From the NCBI GenBank assembly GCA_038231215.1, contig JBBRLS010000010.1, forward strand, positions 1 to 64,000: a stretch of 64,000 bases of DNA, in the 5' to 3' direction. The position numbers and the translations under genes are program-made. The notes beneath the pieces were generated by a model, which searched no databases, was not told the origin of the DNA, and saw only the letters and a program-made list of their open reading frames with translations. This DNA comes from Schlegelella_A sp038231215. GTDB taxonomy: Bacteria > Pseudomonadota > Gammaproteobacteria > Burkholderiales > Burkholderiaceae_C. Of the stretch, positions 8,130-18,287 are shown piece after piece; positions within the stretch are counted from its first letter, which is position 1, and each line of letters begins with the position of its first letter.

Positions 8130-8936
8130 ATGACGATTTCGATCAAGAGCCCCTCCGATGTCGAGGGCATGCGCGTCGCCGGCCGGCTCGCTTCCGAAGT
8201 GCTGGACATGCTCACGCCGCACGTCGTTCCCGGCGTCACCACCGAAGCGCTCGACAAGCTCGCCCACGACCTCATCGTGAACGTGCAAGGGGCCATTCCG
8301 GCGCCGCTCAACTACGCGCCGCCTGGCTACACGCCCTACCCCAAGTCGATCTGCACCTCGATCAACCACCAGGTCTGCCACGGCATTCCGAACGACCGGC
8401 CGCTGAAGAACGGCGACATCGTCAACATCGACGTCACCGTCATCAAGGACGGCTGGCACGGCGACACGAGCCGCATGTTCGTCGTCGGCTCAGGCTCGAT
8501 CGCCGCCAAACGGCTCATCCAGATCACCTACGACGCGATGTGGAAGGGCATCGTCAAGGTCAAGCCCGGTGCTCACCTCGGCGACATCGGCAACGCGATC
8601 CAGACCTTTGCCGAGACGAACGGCTTCTCGATCGTGCGCGAGTTCTGCGGCCACGGCATCGGCGCCCGCTTTCATGAAGAGCCACAGGTGCTGCACTATG
8701 GCCGGCCGGGAACGCTCAACGAGCTGAAGACCGGCATGATGTTCACGATCGAGCCGATGATCAACGCCGGCAAGCGCGAGATCCGCGAGACCGGCGACGG
8801 CTGGACCATCGTCACGCGCGACCGGTCGCTTTCGGCGCAGTGGGAGCACACGGTGCTGGTCACCGAGACCGGCTACGAGGTGATGACGCTCTCGGCCGGC
8901 TCGCCGCCACCGCCGGCCTTCGTCGGCGACGCGTGA
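8130..8936 (+). CDS. map: Type I methionine aminopeptidase
   Basis: The 268-residue enzyme removes the initiator Met from nascent proteins in the cytoplasm. Start ATG 8130 gives MTISIKSPSDVEGMRVAGRL, the usual bacterial N-terminus. Metal ligands are visible: Asp in DIVNIDVTV and DTSRMF, His in CGHGIGARFHEEP, Glu in FTIEPMIN and Glu in WEHTVLVT. The stop overlaps the glnD start as GTGA, so map and glnD are translationally coupled. The C-terminal tail LSAGSPPPPAFVGDA is slightly longer than in E. coli MAP. Confidence 0.97.
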   Translation: MTISIKSPSDVEGMRVAGRLASEVLDMLTPHVVPGVTTEALDKLAHDLIVNVQGAIPAPLNYAPPGYTPYPKSICTSINHQVCHGIPNDRPLKNGDIVNIDVTVIKDGWHGDTSRMFVVGSGSIAAKRLIQITYDAMWKGIVKVKPGAHLGDIGNAIQTFAETNGFSIVREFCGHGIGARFHEEPQVLHYGRPGTLNELKTGMMFTIEPMINAGKREIRETGDGWTIVTRDRSLSAQWEHTVLVTETGYEVMTLSAGSPPPPAFVGDA

Positions 8937-11557
8937 TCGAGACCGTGTCGACCGCCGTGCTCGCGGCCGACACGGCGGTGGCCCCGCCTGGCGTGGCCGG
9001 GATCCGCGCCCGCTTTCGCGACGGCAAGGCGGCGCTGCTCGGTCGCTTCGCCGCGGCCCGGCCGACGGCGCGCGCCGCGCTTTCGCTGGTGCGCTCGCTG
9101 GCCGGCCACGTCGACGTCACCTTGCTCGAGCTGTGGCGCCACTCCGGCATGCCCGATGGCGCCTCGCTGGTGGCAGTCGGCGGCTACGGGCGCGGCGAGT
9201 TGTTCCCGCATTCCGATGTCGACGTGCTGGTGCTCCTGCCGGCCTTTGGAACGACCGGCCTCGAGCTCATGCGCCGCGCCACCGAGCGCTTCATCACCGA
9301 TTGCTGGGACGCCGGCCTCGAGATCGGCTCGAGCGTACGCACGGTCGAGGAATGCGTGGCCATGGCGGAGGCCGACGTGACGGTGCAGACGGCGCTGCTC
9401 GAAGCGCGCTTTCTCGACGGCGATCGCAAGGTCTTCTCGACCTTCCAGAAGGCCACGGCGGCGGCGATGGAAGCGAAGGCCTTCCTGCGCGCCAAGACGC
9501 TCGAGATGCAGCAGCGGCACCAGAAGTACGAGAACACGCCGTACTCGCTCGAGCCGAACTGCAAGGAGAGCCCGGGCGGCCTGCGCGACCTTCAGACCGT
9601 CATCTGGGTGGCACGCGCGGCCGGGCTCGGCCGCACCTGGCAGCAGCTTGCCGCGCACGGACTGATCACGCCCTTCGAGACGCGGCAGCTGCAGCGCAAC
9701 GAAGGCGTGCTGAAGCTGATCCGCGCGCGCCTGCACGTGATCGCCGGGCGGCGCGAGGACCGGCTCGTCTTCGACCTGCAGACCGCCGTGGCCGAGAGCT
9801 TCGGCTACCACGCGGCGCACGGGCAGCGCGCCTCCGAGCGGCTGATGCGCCGCTACTACTGGGCGGCCAAGGCGGTGACGCAGCTCAACCAGATCCTGAT
9901 GCTCAACATCGAGGAGCGCGTCAACGGTCTGCAGGACGCGCCGATGCGTCCGATCAACGAGAAGTTTCTCGAGCGCGGCGGCATGGTCGAAGTGGCGAGC
10001 GACGACCTTTACCAGCGCGACCCGCACGCCATCCTCGAGACCTTTCTCGTCTACCAGCAGACGATCGGGCCCAAGGGCCTCTCGGCGCGAACGCTGCGCG
10101 CGCTCTACAACGCGCGCAACCTGATGGACGCCAAGTTCCGCCGCGACCCGGTGAACCACGCGACCTTCATGAACATGCTGCGCGCCTCGGGCGGACAGAC
10201 GCACGCCTTCCGGCTCATGAACGAGACGAGCGAGCTCGGCCGCTACCTCTGGGTCATTCGCCGCATCGTCGGCCAGATGCAGCACGACCTGTTCCACGTC
10301 TACACGGTCGACCAGCACATCCTCATGGTGCTGCGCAACGTGCGCCGCTTCTTCATCCCCGAGCATGCGCACGAGTACCCGTTCTGCTCGCAGCTCGCCT
10401 CGACCTTCGACCGGCCCTGGGTGCTGTTCGTCGCCGCCCTGTTCCACGACGTCGCCAAGGGCCGCGGCGGCGACCATTCGGTGCTCGGCGAACGCGAGGC
10501 GCGGCGCTTCTGCCGCGACCATTTCATCGCCCGAGACGACGAGCTGCTGATCGAGTTCCTGGTCGCCCAGCACCTGACGATGTCGCGCATCGCGCAGAAG
10601 GAAGACCTCTCCGACCCCGACGTGATCGCCGGGTTCGCGAAGACGATCGGCAACGAGCGGCGCCTCACCGCGCTCTACCTCCTCACCGTCGCCGACATCC
10701 GCGGCACCAGCCCGAAGGTCTGGAACGCGTGGAAGGGCAAGCTGCTCGAAGACCTGTACCGGCTCACCTTGCGCGCGCTCGGCGGCGCGCGCCCGAACCT
10801 CGACGCCGAGATCGAGGCGACCAGGCTCGAGGCGCGGCTGCTCCTCAACCTGGCGTCGCTGCCGGGTACGGTCGAAGTGCCGCTCTGGCGCACCCTCGAG
10901 CTCAGCTACTTCGCGCGCCACGACGCGAGCGAGATCGCCTGGCACACGCGCTCCCTGATCGACCTCGTCGACACGCCCAAGCCGATCGTGCGCGCGCGCG
11001 TCAGCCCCTTCGGCGAAGGCCTGCAGGTGCTCGTCTACGCGCCCGACCGGCAGGACCTGTTCGCCCGCACCTGCGGCTACTTCGACAGCGCCAATTTCAA
11101 CATCCTCGACGCCAAGGTGCACACCAGCACCGCGGGCTACGCGCTCGACACCTTTCTCGTCGTCAGCCCGCACTTCGACCAGCACTATCGCGACCTGATC
11201 GCCTACGTCGAGACGCAGCTCGCGCTGGCGCTCGAGGCGAGCGGACCGCTGCCCGAGCCGAGCCGCGGCCGCATCTCGCGTCGCGTGCGCTCGTTCCCGG
11301 TCACGCCGCGCGTCACCCTGCGCCCCGACGAGCGCGGCCAGCGCTGGCTGCTCGGCGTCTCGGCAAGCGATCGCTCGGGCCTGCTCTACGCGATCTCGCG
11401 CGTGCTCGCCAACCACGACATCAACCTTCAGCTCGCCAAGATCACGACGCTCGGCGAGCGCGTCGAAGACACCTTCCTGATCGACGGCTCGGCGCTGCAG
11501 CAGAACAGGATGCAGTTGCAGATCGAGACCGAGATGCTCGACGCGATCAGCGCCTGA
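8933..11557 (+). CDS. glnD: [Protein-PII] uridylyltransferase/uridylyl-removing enzyme
   Basis: GlnD senses glutamine and adds or removes UMP on PII, setting nitrogen status. Start GTG 8933 overlaps the map stop and gives 874 residues, near the family norm. Domains in order: nucleotidyltransferase with GGYGRGELFPHSDVDV (residues 83-97, the GG...DxD motif); the GlnE-like middle, with GGLRDLQTVIW; the HD hydrolase with ALFHDVAKGRGGDHS (near residue 504); and two C-terminal ACT domains (VLVYAPDRQDLFARTCGYF and LLGVSASDRSGLLYAIS). The mnmH gene follows six bases after the stop. Confidence 0.97.
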   Translation: MIETVSTAVLAADTAVAPPGVAGIRARFRDGKAALLGRFAAARPTARAALSLVRSLAGHVDVTLLELWRHSGMPDGASLVAVGGYGRGELFPHSDVDVLVLLPAFGTTGLELMRRATERFITDCWDAGLEIGSSVRTVEECVAMAEADVTVQTALLEARFLDGDRKVFSTFQKATAAAMEAKAFLRAKTLEMQQRHQKYENTPYSLEPNCKESPGGLRDLQTVIWVARAAGLGRTWQQLAAHGLITPFETRQLQRNEGVLKLIRARLHVIAGRREDRLVFDLQTAVAESFGYHAAHGQRASERLMRRYYWAAKAVTQLNQILMLNIEERVNGLQDAPMRPINEKFLERGGMVEVASDDLYQRDPHAILETFLVYQQTIGPKGLSARTLRALYNARNLMDAKFRRDPVNHATFMNMLRASGGQTHAFRLMNETSELGRYLWVIRRIVGQMQHDLFHVYTVDQHILMVLRNVRRFFIPEHAHEYPFCSQLASTFDRPWVLFVAALFHDVAKGRGGDHSVLGEREARRFCRDHFIARDDELLIEFLVAQHLTMSRIAQKEDLSDPDVIAGFAKTIGNERRLTALYLLTVADIRGTSPKVWNAWKGKLLEDLYRLTLRALGGARPNLDAEIEATRLEARLLLNLASLPGTVEVPLWRTLELSYFARHDASEIAWHTRSLIDLVDTPKPIVRARVSPFGEGLQVLVYAPDRQDLFARTCGYFDSANFNILDAKVHTSTAGYALDTFLVVSPHFDQHYRDLIAYVETQLALALEASGPLPEPSRGRISRRVRSFPVTPRVTLRPDERGQRWLLGVSASDRSGLLYAISRVLANHDINLQLAKITTLGERVEDTFLIDGSALQQNRMQLQIETEMLDAISA

Positions 11558-11563
11558 CCGGTC

Positions 11564-12622
11564 GTGCCGCTGCAACCGATCGCCGCCGAAGACGCGCTGG
11601 CGCGGCTCGACGCCTTCAGTGCCGTCATCGACGCCCGCTCGCCGGCCGAGTTCGCGCTCGATCGCCTGCCCGGCGCCGTCAACTGGCCTTCGCTCGACGA
11701 CGCCCAGCGCGCCGCGGTCGGCACCGAATACAAGCAGGTCTCGCCGTTCGTGGCGAGGAAGCGCGGCGCCGCGATCGTCGCCCGCAATATCGCCGCGCAC
11801 ATCGAGCGCCATGTGCTCGACCTTCCCCGCGAATGGTCGCCGCTGGTCTACTGCTGGCGCGGCGGCCAGCGCAGCGGCGCGCTCGCCACCGTGCTCGCGC
11901 AGATCGGCTTCCGGGTCCACCTGCTCGAGGGCGGCTACCAGCGGTACCGGCGCGCCGTCGTCGCTGCGCTCGAGACGCTGCCCGGCCGCTTCGACTTTCG
12001 CGTTGTCTGCGGGCCGACCGGCTCAGGCAAGAGCCGGCTGCTAGGCGTGCTCGCCGCGCAGGGGGCGCAAGTGCTCGACCTCGAGGCGCTCGCCGAGCAT
12101 CGCGGCTCGGTCCTCGGCCTCGTTCCGGGCAGCACGCAGCCGAGCCAGAAGCAGTTCGATTCGCGTGTCTGGGATCGGTTGCGCCGCTTCGATGCGACGC
12201 GGCCCGTCTACGTCGAAAGCGAAAGCAAGAAGGTAGGCGACGTCCGGGTTCCCGAAGCGCTGATCGAACGGATGCGCGCCGCACCATGCGTCTGGCTCGA
12301 GTTGCCGATCGAGCGGCGTGTCGCCCTCCTGCTCGACGCCTACGATTTCTTCGTCGCCGACAGCGCCACGTTCTGCGCCCGGCTCGATGCACTCAAGGTG
12401 CTGCGCGGCAAGGACACGGTCGAGCGGTGGCAGGAGCTGGCTCGCGCCGGCGCCAATGCCACCGTCGTGCGTGAGCTGCTGGACTTGCACTACGACCCGA
12501 TCTACCGCGAGTCATTGCGCCGCAACTTCGGCGCTGCCGCGAGCGCGGCGCGGCGGGTCGAATGGGACGGCGGCAGCGGGTCGCTCGAGGAAGCTGCGGT
12601 GCAACTGATCGCCGCGACCTGA
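11564..12622 (+). CDS. mnmH: tRNA 2-selenouridine synthase
   Basis: Also called SelU/YbbB. It geranylates 2-thiouridine at tRNA position 34 and then replaces the sulfur with selenium using selenophosphate. The 352-residue protein starts at GTG 11564. An N-terminal rhodanese domain has its essential Cys in VYCWRGGQRSG (residue 97, the same number as in the E. coli enzyme), and a C-terminal P-loop domain has GPTGSGKSRLL at about residue 150. The presence of mnmH implies selenophosphate supply, but selD is not in this window. It forms the end of a map-glnD-mnmH transcript and converges on the TonB receptor gene. Confidence 0.93.
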   Translation: MPLQPIAAEDALARLDAFSAVIDARSPAEFALDRLPGAVNWPSLDDAQRAAVGTEYKQVSPFVARKRGAAIVARNIAAHIERHVLDLPREWSPLVYCWRGGQRSGALATVLAQIGFRVHLLEGGYQRYRRAVVAALETLPGRFDFRVVCGPTGSGKSRLLGVLAAQGAQVLDLEALAEHRGSVLGLVPGSTQPSQKQFDSRVWDRLRRFDATRPVYVESESKKVGDVRVPEALIERMRAAPCVWLELPIERRVALLLDAYDFFVADSATFCARLDALKVLRGKDTVERWQELARAGANATVVRELLDLHYDPIYRESLRRNFGAAASAARRVEWDGGSGSLEEAAVQLIAAT

Positions 12623-12680
12623 ACCGGCCGATTTCGCCTGCGGGCCGAGTCGGTCGAGCATCGTATCGACTGGTGGCGGC

Positions 12681-15326
12681 TCAGCGAATCACATAGCGCA
12701 CGAACAGCTGGACGGCGCGGCCGCGCGGATCGTGGGTGACGTCGTCCCAGCCGACGGCGAAAGCCGAGGTCTTGTTGGAGAACGGCGGGTCGCGGTCGAA
12801 AAGATTGCTGACGATCAGCCCTGCTTCCCAGCGACCCGAAACGATGCCGGCGTTGATTCCAAGCGCGCACCAGCGGGCCACGCGCGGCGTGCTGCCGTCG
12901 GCCGCGAGGTTTTCATCCTGGTAGCTGCCGATGTAGTCGACGCGTGCGCCCAGGCTCCAGGGCCCCTGCCGCCACTGGATCGTCGCGTTGTGCCGCCAGC
13001 GCTGCACCGGCGTTCCGTTGCTGCTGCGATCCAGCAGGACGACGGTTTCGCCGCCCGGAGTGAGTTGCTGCTCGGCGCGAACGACGAGTGCCGAGACGGC
13101 CGAGACGTCGAGCTCGCCACCGAGCACGGCTCCCAAGCGCCCGGCGATCTCGAAGTCCCAGCCTGCGAAGCGCGAACGGCCGAGGTTCTGGTTGGTCGTG
13201 TCGACGAGGGCGATCGGGCCGGGAAGGCCGTTGGCGATGTCCGCATCGGACGCGGGTCGGCGCGACACCAGCCGACTGAGCCCGGGATAGGTTCGCGGAT
13301 CGAGCGCGGTCGAGTCGCGAACGATGCCGATGTTGCCGGACTTGCCGATCTGCCAGTAGCCGGCGGCCAAAGACCACTGCGGTGCCGGCCTCACCACGAC
13401 GCCGATCGTGGCACTCGTGCTCCGCTCCGGATCCAGGTCCGGATTGCCGCCGCCCAGCTGGCCGAACTGCGCACCGCAATCGATCGCCGGATCGGCGCCC
13501 GGCCGTGGATTGCCGTTCGGGCAGCGCACCGGATCGTCGAGCGGCCCGGTCAGCGAGGTCAGGCGCGCACTGTGCAGCTCGGACAACGACGGCGCGCGAA
13601 AGGAACGCGAGACGCTGCCGCGCAGCGCCCCCCAGGGAACGGGCGTCCACACCGCGGCCAGCTTCGGGCTGAGGGCCACCCCGAAATCGCTGTACCAGTC
13701 GGTACGCGCGCCGAGTTGCGCGTTCACGTCTTCCAGCACCGGGACGATCAGTTCCGCGTAGGCCGCGCCGGCGTTGCGCCGCCCGCCGGTCACCGCGGAA
13801 AGGGGTGCGGCGATACCGAGCACGTCCTGCGACGTGAGCAGATCGGTCGCGCGGTCCTGCAGGCGTTCGCGGCGCAGCTCGATGCCGCTCGCCAGGCCGA
13901 TATCGCGCCCGAATCGCTTGCCCAGGTCGGTCGTGGCCCGCGAGTCGAGCCAATCGGTGGTCGCGCTCGCGGTGCGCGCCGTACCGCTGACCTGCACGGC
14001 ACGCAAGGCGGCAAGATCCGGCGCGGCCGCGATGCCGAACGGATCGATTTTCGCGCCCGACGCAAGCGCGGCCCGCAGGGCCGACTCCGACACATGACCG
14101 CCGAGAAGCTCTTCACGGGCGCGACTGCCGCTCGTGCCGACGCTGCTGTCGACGGCCCAGCCGCCGACGTTCCATTCGAGGCCGAGCAAGGCCCGGTGGC
14201 CGAGCGAACGGATCTCGCTGGTACGCGGGCCGAGCGCCGTGGTCCGGGTCCAGAACTGCACGTCGCTGGAGAAGGGGTTGTCAGGGCTGCTCGCGGGCAG
14301 GACGAAGGGTGCGCCGCTCGCCGCGTAGGCCCCCCAGACAGGAGTCGGCGACGTTCGATACAGGAAGCGGTTGTCGCTGTAGGAGAGCTCCGTGTAGAGG
14401 GCGACACCGCCCTGCTGCTCCAGTCGGCCGCGTGCGAAAGCGCTGCGGCTTCGCAGGCGTGGCGCGATCGTGCTGTCGACCACGTAGTCGTACCGGCAAG
14501 TCTGGCCACCCGGAACGGCACCGCGATGCAGGCTCGGGTCGCACGCCAGGCCGGCCGAGCTGAACGAGACGAAGGGCGAAGAGAGGTCGCTCGAATAGGC
14601 CCCGGGGAAGCCGACCTGGCTGGTGGCGTCGAGACCGCGCTCGGGGCGGAACGAGGTTCTCGCGAACTGGCGGTCGGAGGCACGCAGCTCCTGGCTTTCG
14701 CGCTGGTCGAGCGTCAGCAGCCAGCTTGCCGCCCCTGTGCCGAAGGCGGAATGGCCGATGGTGGCGGTCGCCTGACTGCCGCCGGTGCGTCTGCCACCTT
14801 GCGCGGCAACGCGCACGTCGGCACCTTCGTAGTCGGTTCGCAGGATGAAATTGACGACCCCGGCGATCGCTTCGGCGCCGTAGAGCGCAGAGCCGCCGTC
14901 GCGCAGGATCTCGATTCGCTCGATCGCCGCGATCGGGATCGAGTCGAGGTCGACCGCGGTGCCGGAAAAACCGAACGGCGCGATCCTTCGGCCATTGACG
15001 AGCACGAGCGTCGCGTTGGCGCCCATGCCCCGCAACGACACCGCGGCGTAGCCCGGGTTCGTGCCGCCATCGCCATTGTTGGGATTCGGCGCCCCGCCGT
15101 TGTTGAACGGCAGCGCGAACAGTACATCGCCAGCGGTCGCATAGCCCCAGCGCGCGATCTCGCGTCGGTCGATGACCGTGAGCGGCGTCAACAGGTCGGC
15201 CGGATCGCGGGGTAGCCGCGAGCCGGTGACGACGACCGGCTTTGTCACGACCCCCTCGTCGGCACGCGCCGCAAGGGTCATGAACACGCCCGCGAGCACG
15301 ACGAGAGCGCCAATCGATGGCCTCAT
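12681..15326 (-). CDS. TonB-dependent outer membrane receptor
   Basis: ATG 15326 overlaps the kinase stop (ATGA) and gives 881 residues with a signal peptide (MRPSIGALVVLAGVFMTLAA, cleaved near ARADE). The plug domain follows at once: VVVTGSRLPRDPADLLTPLT, VSLRGMGANATLVLVNGRRI and IERIEILRDGGSALYGAEAI. The 22-strand barrel then runs to an aromatic end, LFVRYVIR. There is no N-terminal STN signalling domain, so this is not a FecA-type transducer acting through an anti-sigma factor. Ligand unknown: the PFGFSGTAVDLDSIP-type plug is common in receptors for plant-derived or complex organic molecules as well as siderophores. It is the last gene of the sigma/kinase operon, which suggests the kinase pathway controls uptake. 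Confidence 0.92.
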   Translation of the reverse strand: MRPSIGALVVLAGVFMTLAARADEGVVTKPVVVTGSRLPRDPADLLTPLTVIDRREIARWGYATAGDVLFALPFNNGGAPNPNNGDGGTNPGYAAVSLRGMGANATLVLVNGRRIAPFGFSGTAVDLDSIPIAAIERIEILRDGGSALYGAEAIAGVVNFILRTDYEGADVRVAAQGGRRTGGSQATATIGHSAFGTGAASWLLTLDQRESQELRASDRQFARTSFRPERGLDATSQVGFPGAYSSDLSSPFVSFSSAGLACDPSLHRGAVPGGQTCRYDYVVDSTIAPRLRSRSAFARGRLEQQGGVALYTELSYSDNRFLYRTSPTPVWGAYAASGAPFVLPASSPDNPFSSDVQFWTRTTALGPRTSEIRSLGHRALLGLEWNVGGWAVDSSVGTSGSRAREELLGGHVSESALRAALASGAKIDPFGIAAAPDLAALRAVQVSGTARTASATTDWLDSRATTDLGKRFGRDIGLASGIELRRERLQDRATDLLTSQDVLGIAAPLSAVTGGRRNAGAAYAELIVPVLEDVNAQLGARTDWYSDFGVALSPKLAAVWTPVPWGALRGSVSRSFRAPSLSELHSARLTSLTGPLDDPVRCPNGNPRPGADPAIDCGAQFGQLGGGNPDLDPERSTSATIGVVVRPAPQWSLAAGYWQIGKSGNIGIVRDSTALDPRTYPGLSRLVSRRPASDADIANGLPGPIALVDTTNQNLGRSRFAGWDFEIAGRLGAVLGGELDVSAVSALVVRAEQQLTPGGETVVLLDRSSNGTPVQRWRHNATIQWRQGPWSLGARVDYIGSYQDENLAADGSTPRVARWCALGINAGIVSGRWEAGLIVSNLFDRDPPFSNKTSAFAVGWDDVTHDPRGRAVQLFVRYVIR

Positions 15327-18271
15327 ATCACTGGGCCCGTCTTCAGGGCGTCGCGCAGGGCGCGGGTCGTTCCGGCATCGATGTGCGCCAGCAAGGCGCG
15401 CGACTGGCGCAGCCACGGACTCGCCGGCGCATGATTGAGCGCATAGAAGCGCTCCGCCTGCGCGAGGTAGGGCCGGGCCTGCAGCGAGTCGCCGGCCGCA
15501 GCCAGCGCGCTGCCGAGACGCAGTCGGGCCTCGGCGACATCGGTCAACGGATACCACCCGCTCGGGTGATCAAGCGCCATCGACAGGGCCTTCCGTGCCG
15601 CCTCGATGGCTTCTGCCGGGCGGGCGGTCCGCTCGGCCAAGGCCGAATCGAGCAACACGCGCTGCCGCAGGGCTTCGCGCCGTAGGTCGCCCCACGATTG
15701 CCGAGTCCCTTCGTCCGACGCGGACAGCTGGGCTTCCATCTGCGCGACCCGCGCCAACAGCGCGGCCGACTGCGCGGTATCGCCGCGCGCCAGGGAAAGC
15801 CTCGCCTGGGCCAGCAGGACCGCCGGCGTCAGCATCGGTGGCAGCGCAGCGAGCAGCGGCACGACGAGATCGAGCGCCTGAGCGGCGCGTCGTGGCTCAC
15901 CGGCCAGGGAAAAGTGGCGTGCCAGCGACAGGCCGATGTCTCGTCGCAGCCCCGGCGGCCCCGTGCCATCGGCAAGGGCGGCGGCGAGGGGTGGCACCAG
16001 CACCGCCGCCGCCGCCTGGTCACCGTCAAGCTGCATCGCGTTGAAGTTCATGAGGCGGGCATTGTGAAGGGCCGGCGAAGCGGCAGGCAGGGCACGCTCG
16101 GCCCGGCTCAGACCGTCGGCGAGGCGCGTGCGCCCCTCCTTGCGATCGACGTAGGCATGCAGGAGGCTGCCGAGGTAGAGGATCTGGCGCGCCGTCTCCG
16201 GATGGTCGACCGGGAGCTCCTGCGCCGCCTGGACCGCGGCGCGTTGCGACGCCACGGCATCGGCGAGACGGTCGAGCGCCACCTGCGTCCCGGAACGCAT
16301 CGCCAGGCCGCGTGCCCGCATCAAGGCCGCACCTTCGAAGTCGTGCGACAAGGCCACTGCCGCATCCAGCTCCTCGAGCGCACGCTGCAACTGGCCGAGC
16401 GCAGCGCGGCGAGCGGCGATCTCGATCAAGGCCTGGACCCGCTCGCCCGGAGGCGCGCCGCGCGCCGCGAGCAACTCGACGCCGCTTCGAGCCTGGTCGA
16501 GGCCGTCGTGACCTTTGCGATCGGTCGCGGCGTACCACGCGCCCTTGAAGATCATGAGCCGTGCCCGCGTGGCCGAGTCATGGTCGCCCAGTCCGTCGAG
16601 GACCGCTTCGGCTCGTGTCAAGAGGATTCGGGCGCCATCGTCATCACCCGCAGACTGGCGAGCCTCGGCCTCGCGCAGCAAGGCAACGGCGTAACGTTCG
16701 TGGCGCACGCCGAGCCGGCGCTCCACGAAAGCGACGTGCTCACGGGCAAGTGCGAGCGCCCGGTCGGCTTCGTACAGGTTGGTGAGAATACCGGTCAGGG
16801 CCTCGTAAAGAGCCGATTTCGACTCGGGCTGATCGTCCATCGACGCATGCAAGCGCTCGATGCCGTCGGTCAGCACGTCGCGAACCGACCGCGTCTGCTG
16901 AGCCGAGTAGGCGGCGGTCTCGGGGTCGCTGGTCCGGAACACGCCGATCAGAAAGTCGCGCACCGCGGTCGCGGCGTCGCGCTCGCGCTGGGCCCGCTCG
17001 GACTCGCGGCTGGCCAGCTCCGCGCTCTGCCGGGCGAGCCGCGCCTGCCATCCGGCGACGCCCGCTCCGACCAGCAGGGCGAGCACGACGGAGAGCGTCG
17101 CTGCGCTCGCCAGGCGGTTGCGCCCGATCGTCTTGCGGACCCGATACCAGGCACTTGCGCGCTGCGCTCGCACCGGGCGTCCGTCGAGCCAGCGCGCCAG
17201 GTCCTCGGACATGGCGTCTGCCGTCGCGTAGCGCTCGCCGGGCGACTTCTTGAGCGCCTTCAGTACGACCGTGTCCAGGTCCGCGGAATGGCCCCGGGAC
17301 AAACCGCCGATCGCACCGGACCGATGCTGGCTCGGCCGCACCGGTTCGCCGGAAAGCACCGCTTGTTCCTGCGCCCCTCGCGTCGGCGCCTCGAACGGCC
17401 GGCGCCCGGTGAGCATTTCGTAGAGCAACACGCCGAGCGCCCAGATGTCGGTGGCGATGCTCACCGGCGATCCGTTCAATTGCTCCGGTGCGGCGTACTG
17501 GAGGGTCAGGGCACGACCGCCGAGCCGGGTCAGTTCGGTCTCGTCGACTTCGCCTCGGTCCTCCTGGATTAGCTTGGCGATGCCGAAGTCCAGGAGCATG
17601 GCCCGCCCCTGCGTCGTGACCAGCACGTTGCCGGGTTTCAGATCGCGATGGACGACCAGATTGGCATGAGCGTATTGCACGGCCTCCATCACCTGGCGCA
17701 GCAGTTCGACCCGCGCCTTCGCATCGAGACTGCGTTCATCGCAGTAGGCCGTGATCGTCCGTCCCTCGACGTACTCCAGGGCAAGGAAGGGCTGGCCGTC
17801 CTCGGCCAGCCCGGCGTCGTACAGGCGGGCGATATTCGGGTGAACGAGCGCACCGACGATGTCGCGCTCGCGCGCGAATCTCTGGACCAGAAGCCTGCGG
17901 CGCGCTCCCAGCATGGGCAGTTTCAGCGCGACTGAACGCTTCAGCTGGCCATCGACCCGCTCGGCGAGCCATACCTCGCCCATGCCGCCGCGGCCGATCT
18001 CGCGCAGGAGACGGTACGGGCCGACGTGCTGCCCGACGGCGAAATCCGCTTCGTCGGCGCTGTCGAGGATGTCGAACACCGGTGCCCGATCCAGCGTTGC
18101 AGCGGTCGGATCGGACGCCTGCCAGGCCAGCAGCGAGCGGAGCCTCGGAACTGATCGCGCCGCGTCGCCGCTCAGCGCCGAGAGCCAGCGCTCCCGGTCC
18201 GTTGGCGCGAGATCGAGCAGCTCGTCGAGCAGGACCGACAGGCGCTTGATTTCCTCGACGTCGGCGCTCAC
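15323..18271 (-). CDS. Transmembrane Ser/Thr protein kinase with C-terminal TPR region
   Basis: Started at GTG 18271, the protein has 982 residues. Residues 1-75 form a small helical N-terminus. The Hanks-type kinase covers about 86-360: glycine loop EIGRGGMGEVW, VALKLPML (ATP Lys), VVHRDLKPGNV (catalytic Asp), LLDFGIAKL (DFG), YAAPEQLNGSP and DIWALGVLLYEMLTGRRPF. One membrane segment (AATLSVVLALLVGAGVAGW, about 385-405) is followed by a coiled stretch and about 550 residues of TPR-like helices that should lie outside the inner membrane. All catalytic motifs are intact. Its place between an ECF sigma gene and a TonB receptor is the usual setting for kinases of the ECF43 group, where the sigma factor is the substrate. 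Confidence 0.9.
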   Translation of the reverse strand: MSADVEEIKRLSVLLDELLDLAPTDRERWLSALSGDAARSVPRLRSLLAWQASDPTAATLDRAPVFDILDSADEADFAVGQHVGPYRLLREIGRGGMGEVWLAERVDGQLKRSVALKLPMLGARRRLLVQRFARERDIVGALVHPNIARLYDAGLAEDGQPFLALEYVEGRTITAYCDERSLDAKARVELLRQVMEAVQYAHANLVVHRDLKPGNVLVTTQGRAMLLDFGIAKLIQEDRGEVDETELTRLGGRALTLQYAAPEQLNGSPVSIATDIWALGVLLYEMLTGRRPFEAPTRGAQEQAVLSGEPVRPSQHRSGAIGGLSRGHSADLDTVVLKALKKSPGERYATADAMSEDLARWLDGRPVRAQRASAWYRVRKTIGRNRLASAATLSVVLALLVGAGVAGWQARLARQSAELASRESERAQRERDAATAVRDFLIGVFRTSDPETAAYSAQQTRSVRDVLTDGIERLHASMDDQPESKSALYEALTGILTNLYEADRALALAREHVAFVERRLGVRHERYAVALLREAEARQSAGDDDGARILLTRAEAVLDGLGDHDSATRARLMIFKGAWYAATDRKGHDGLDQARSGVELLAARGAPPGERVQALIEIAARRAALGQLQRALEELDAAVALSHDFEGAALMRARGLAMRSGTQVALDRLADAVASQRAAVQAAQELPVDHPETARQILYLGSLLHAYVDRKEGRTRLADGLSRAERALPAASPALHNARLMNFNAMQLDGDQAAAAVLVPPLAAALADGTGPPGLRRDIGLSLARHFSLAGEPRRAAQALDLVVPLLAALPPMLTPAVLLAQARLSLARGDTAQSAALLARVAQMEAQLSASDEGTRQSWGDLRREALRQRVLLDSALAERTARPAEAIEAARKALSMALDHPSGWYPLTDVAEARLRLGSALAAAGDSLQARPYLAQAERFYALNHAPASPWLRQSRALLAHIDAGTTRALRDALKTGPVI

Positions 18272-18287
18272 GGCTGCCAGTGCGACC

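Noticed and set aside
8873..11920. Long open frame (1015 codons) on the minus strand opposite glnD
   Set aside because: It spans the antisense of glnD and part of mnmH with no domain and no ribosome-binding site. It is a GC-skew artefact.
9133..12474. Plus-strand frame of 1113 codons crossing from glnD into mnmH
   Set aside because: Out-of-frame read of two verified genes with Arg/Pro/Ala-rich wording.
12732..15215. Plus-strand frame of 827 codons opposite the TonB receptor
   Set aside because: Antisense of a clear receptor with plug and barrel motifs.
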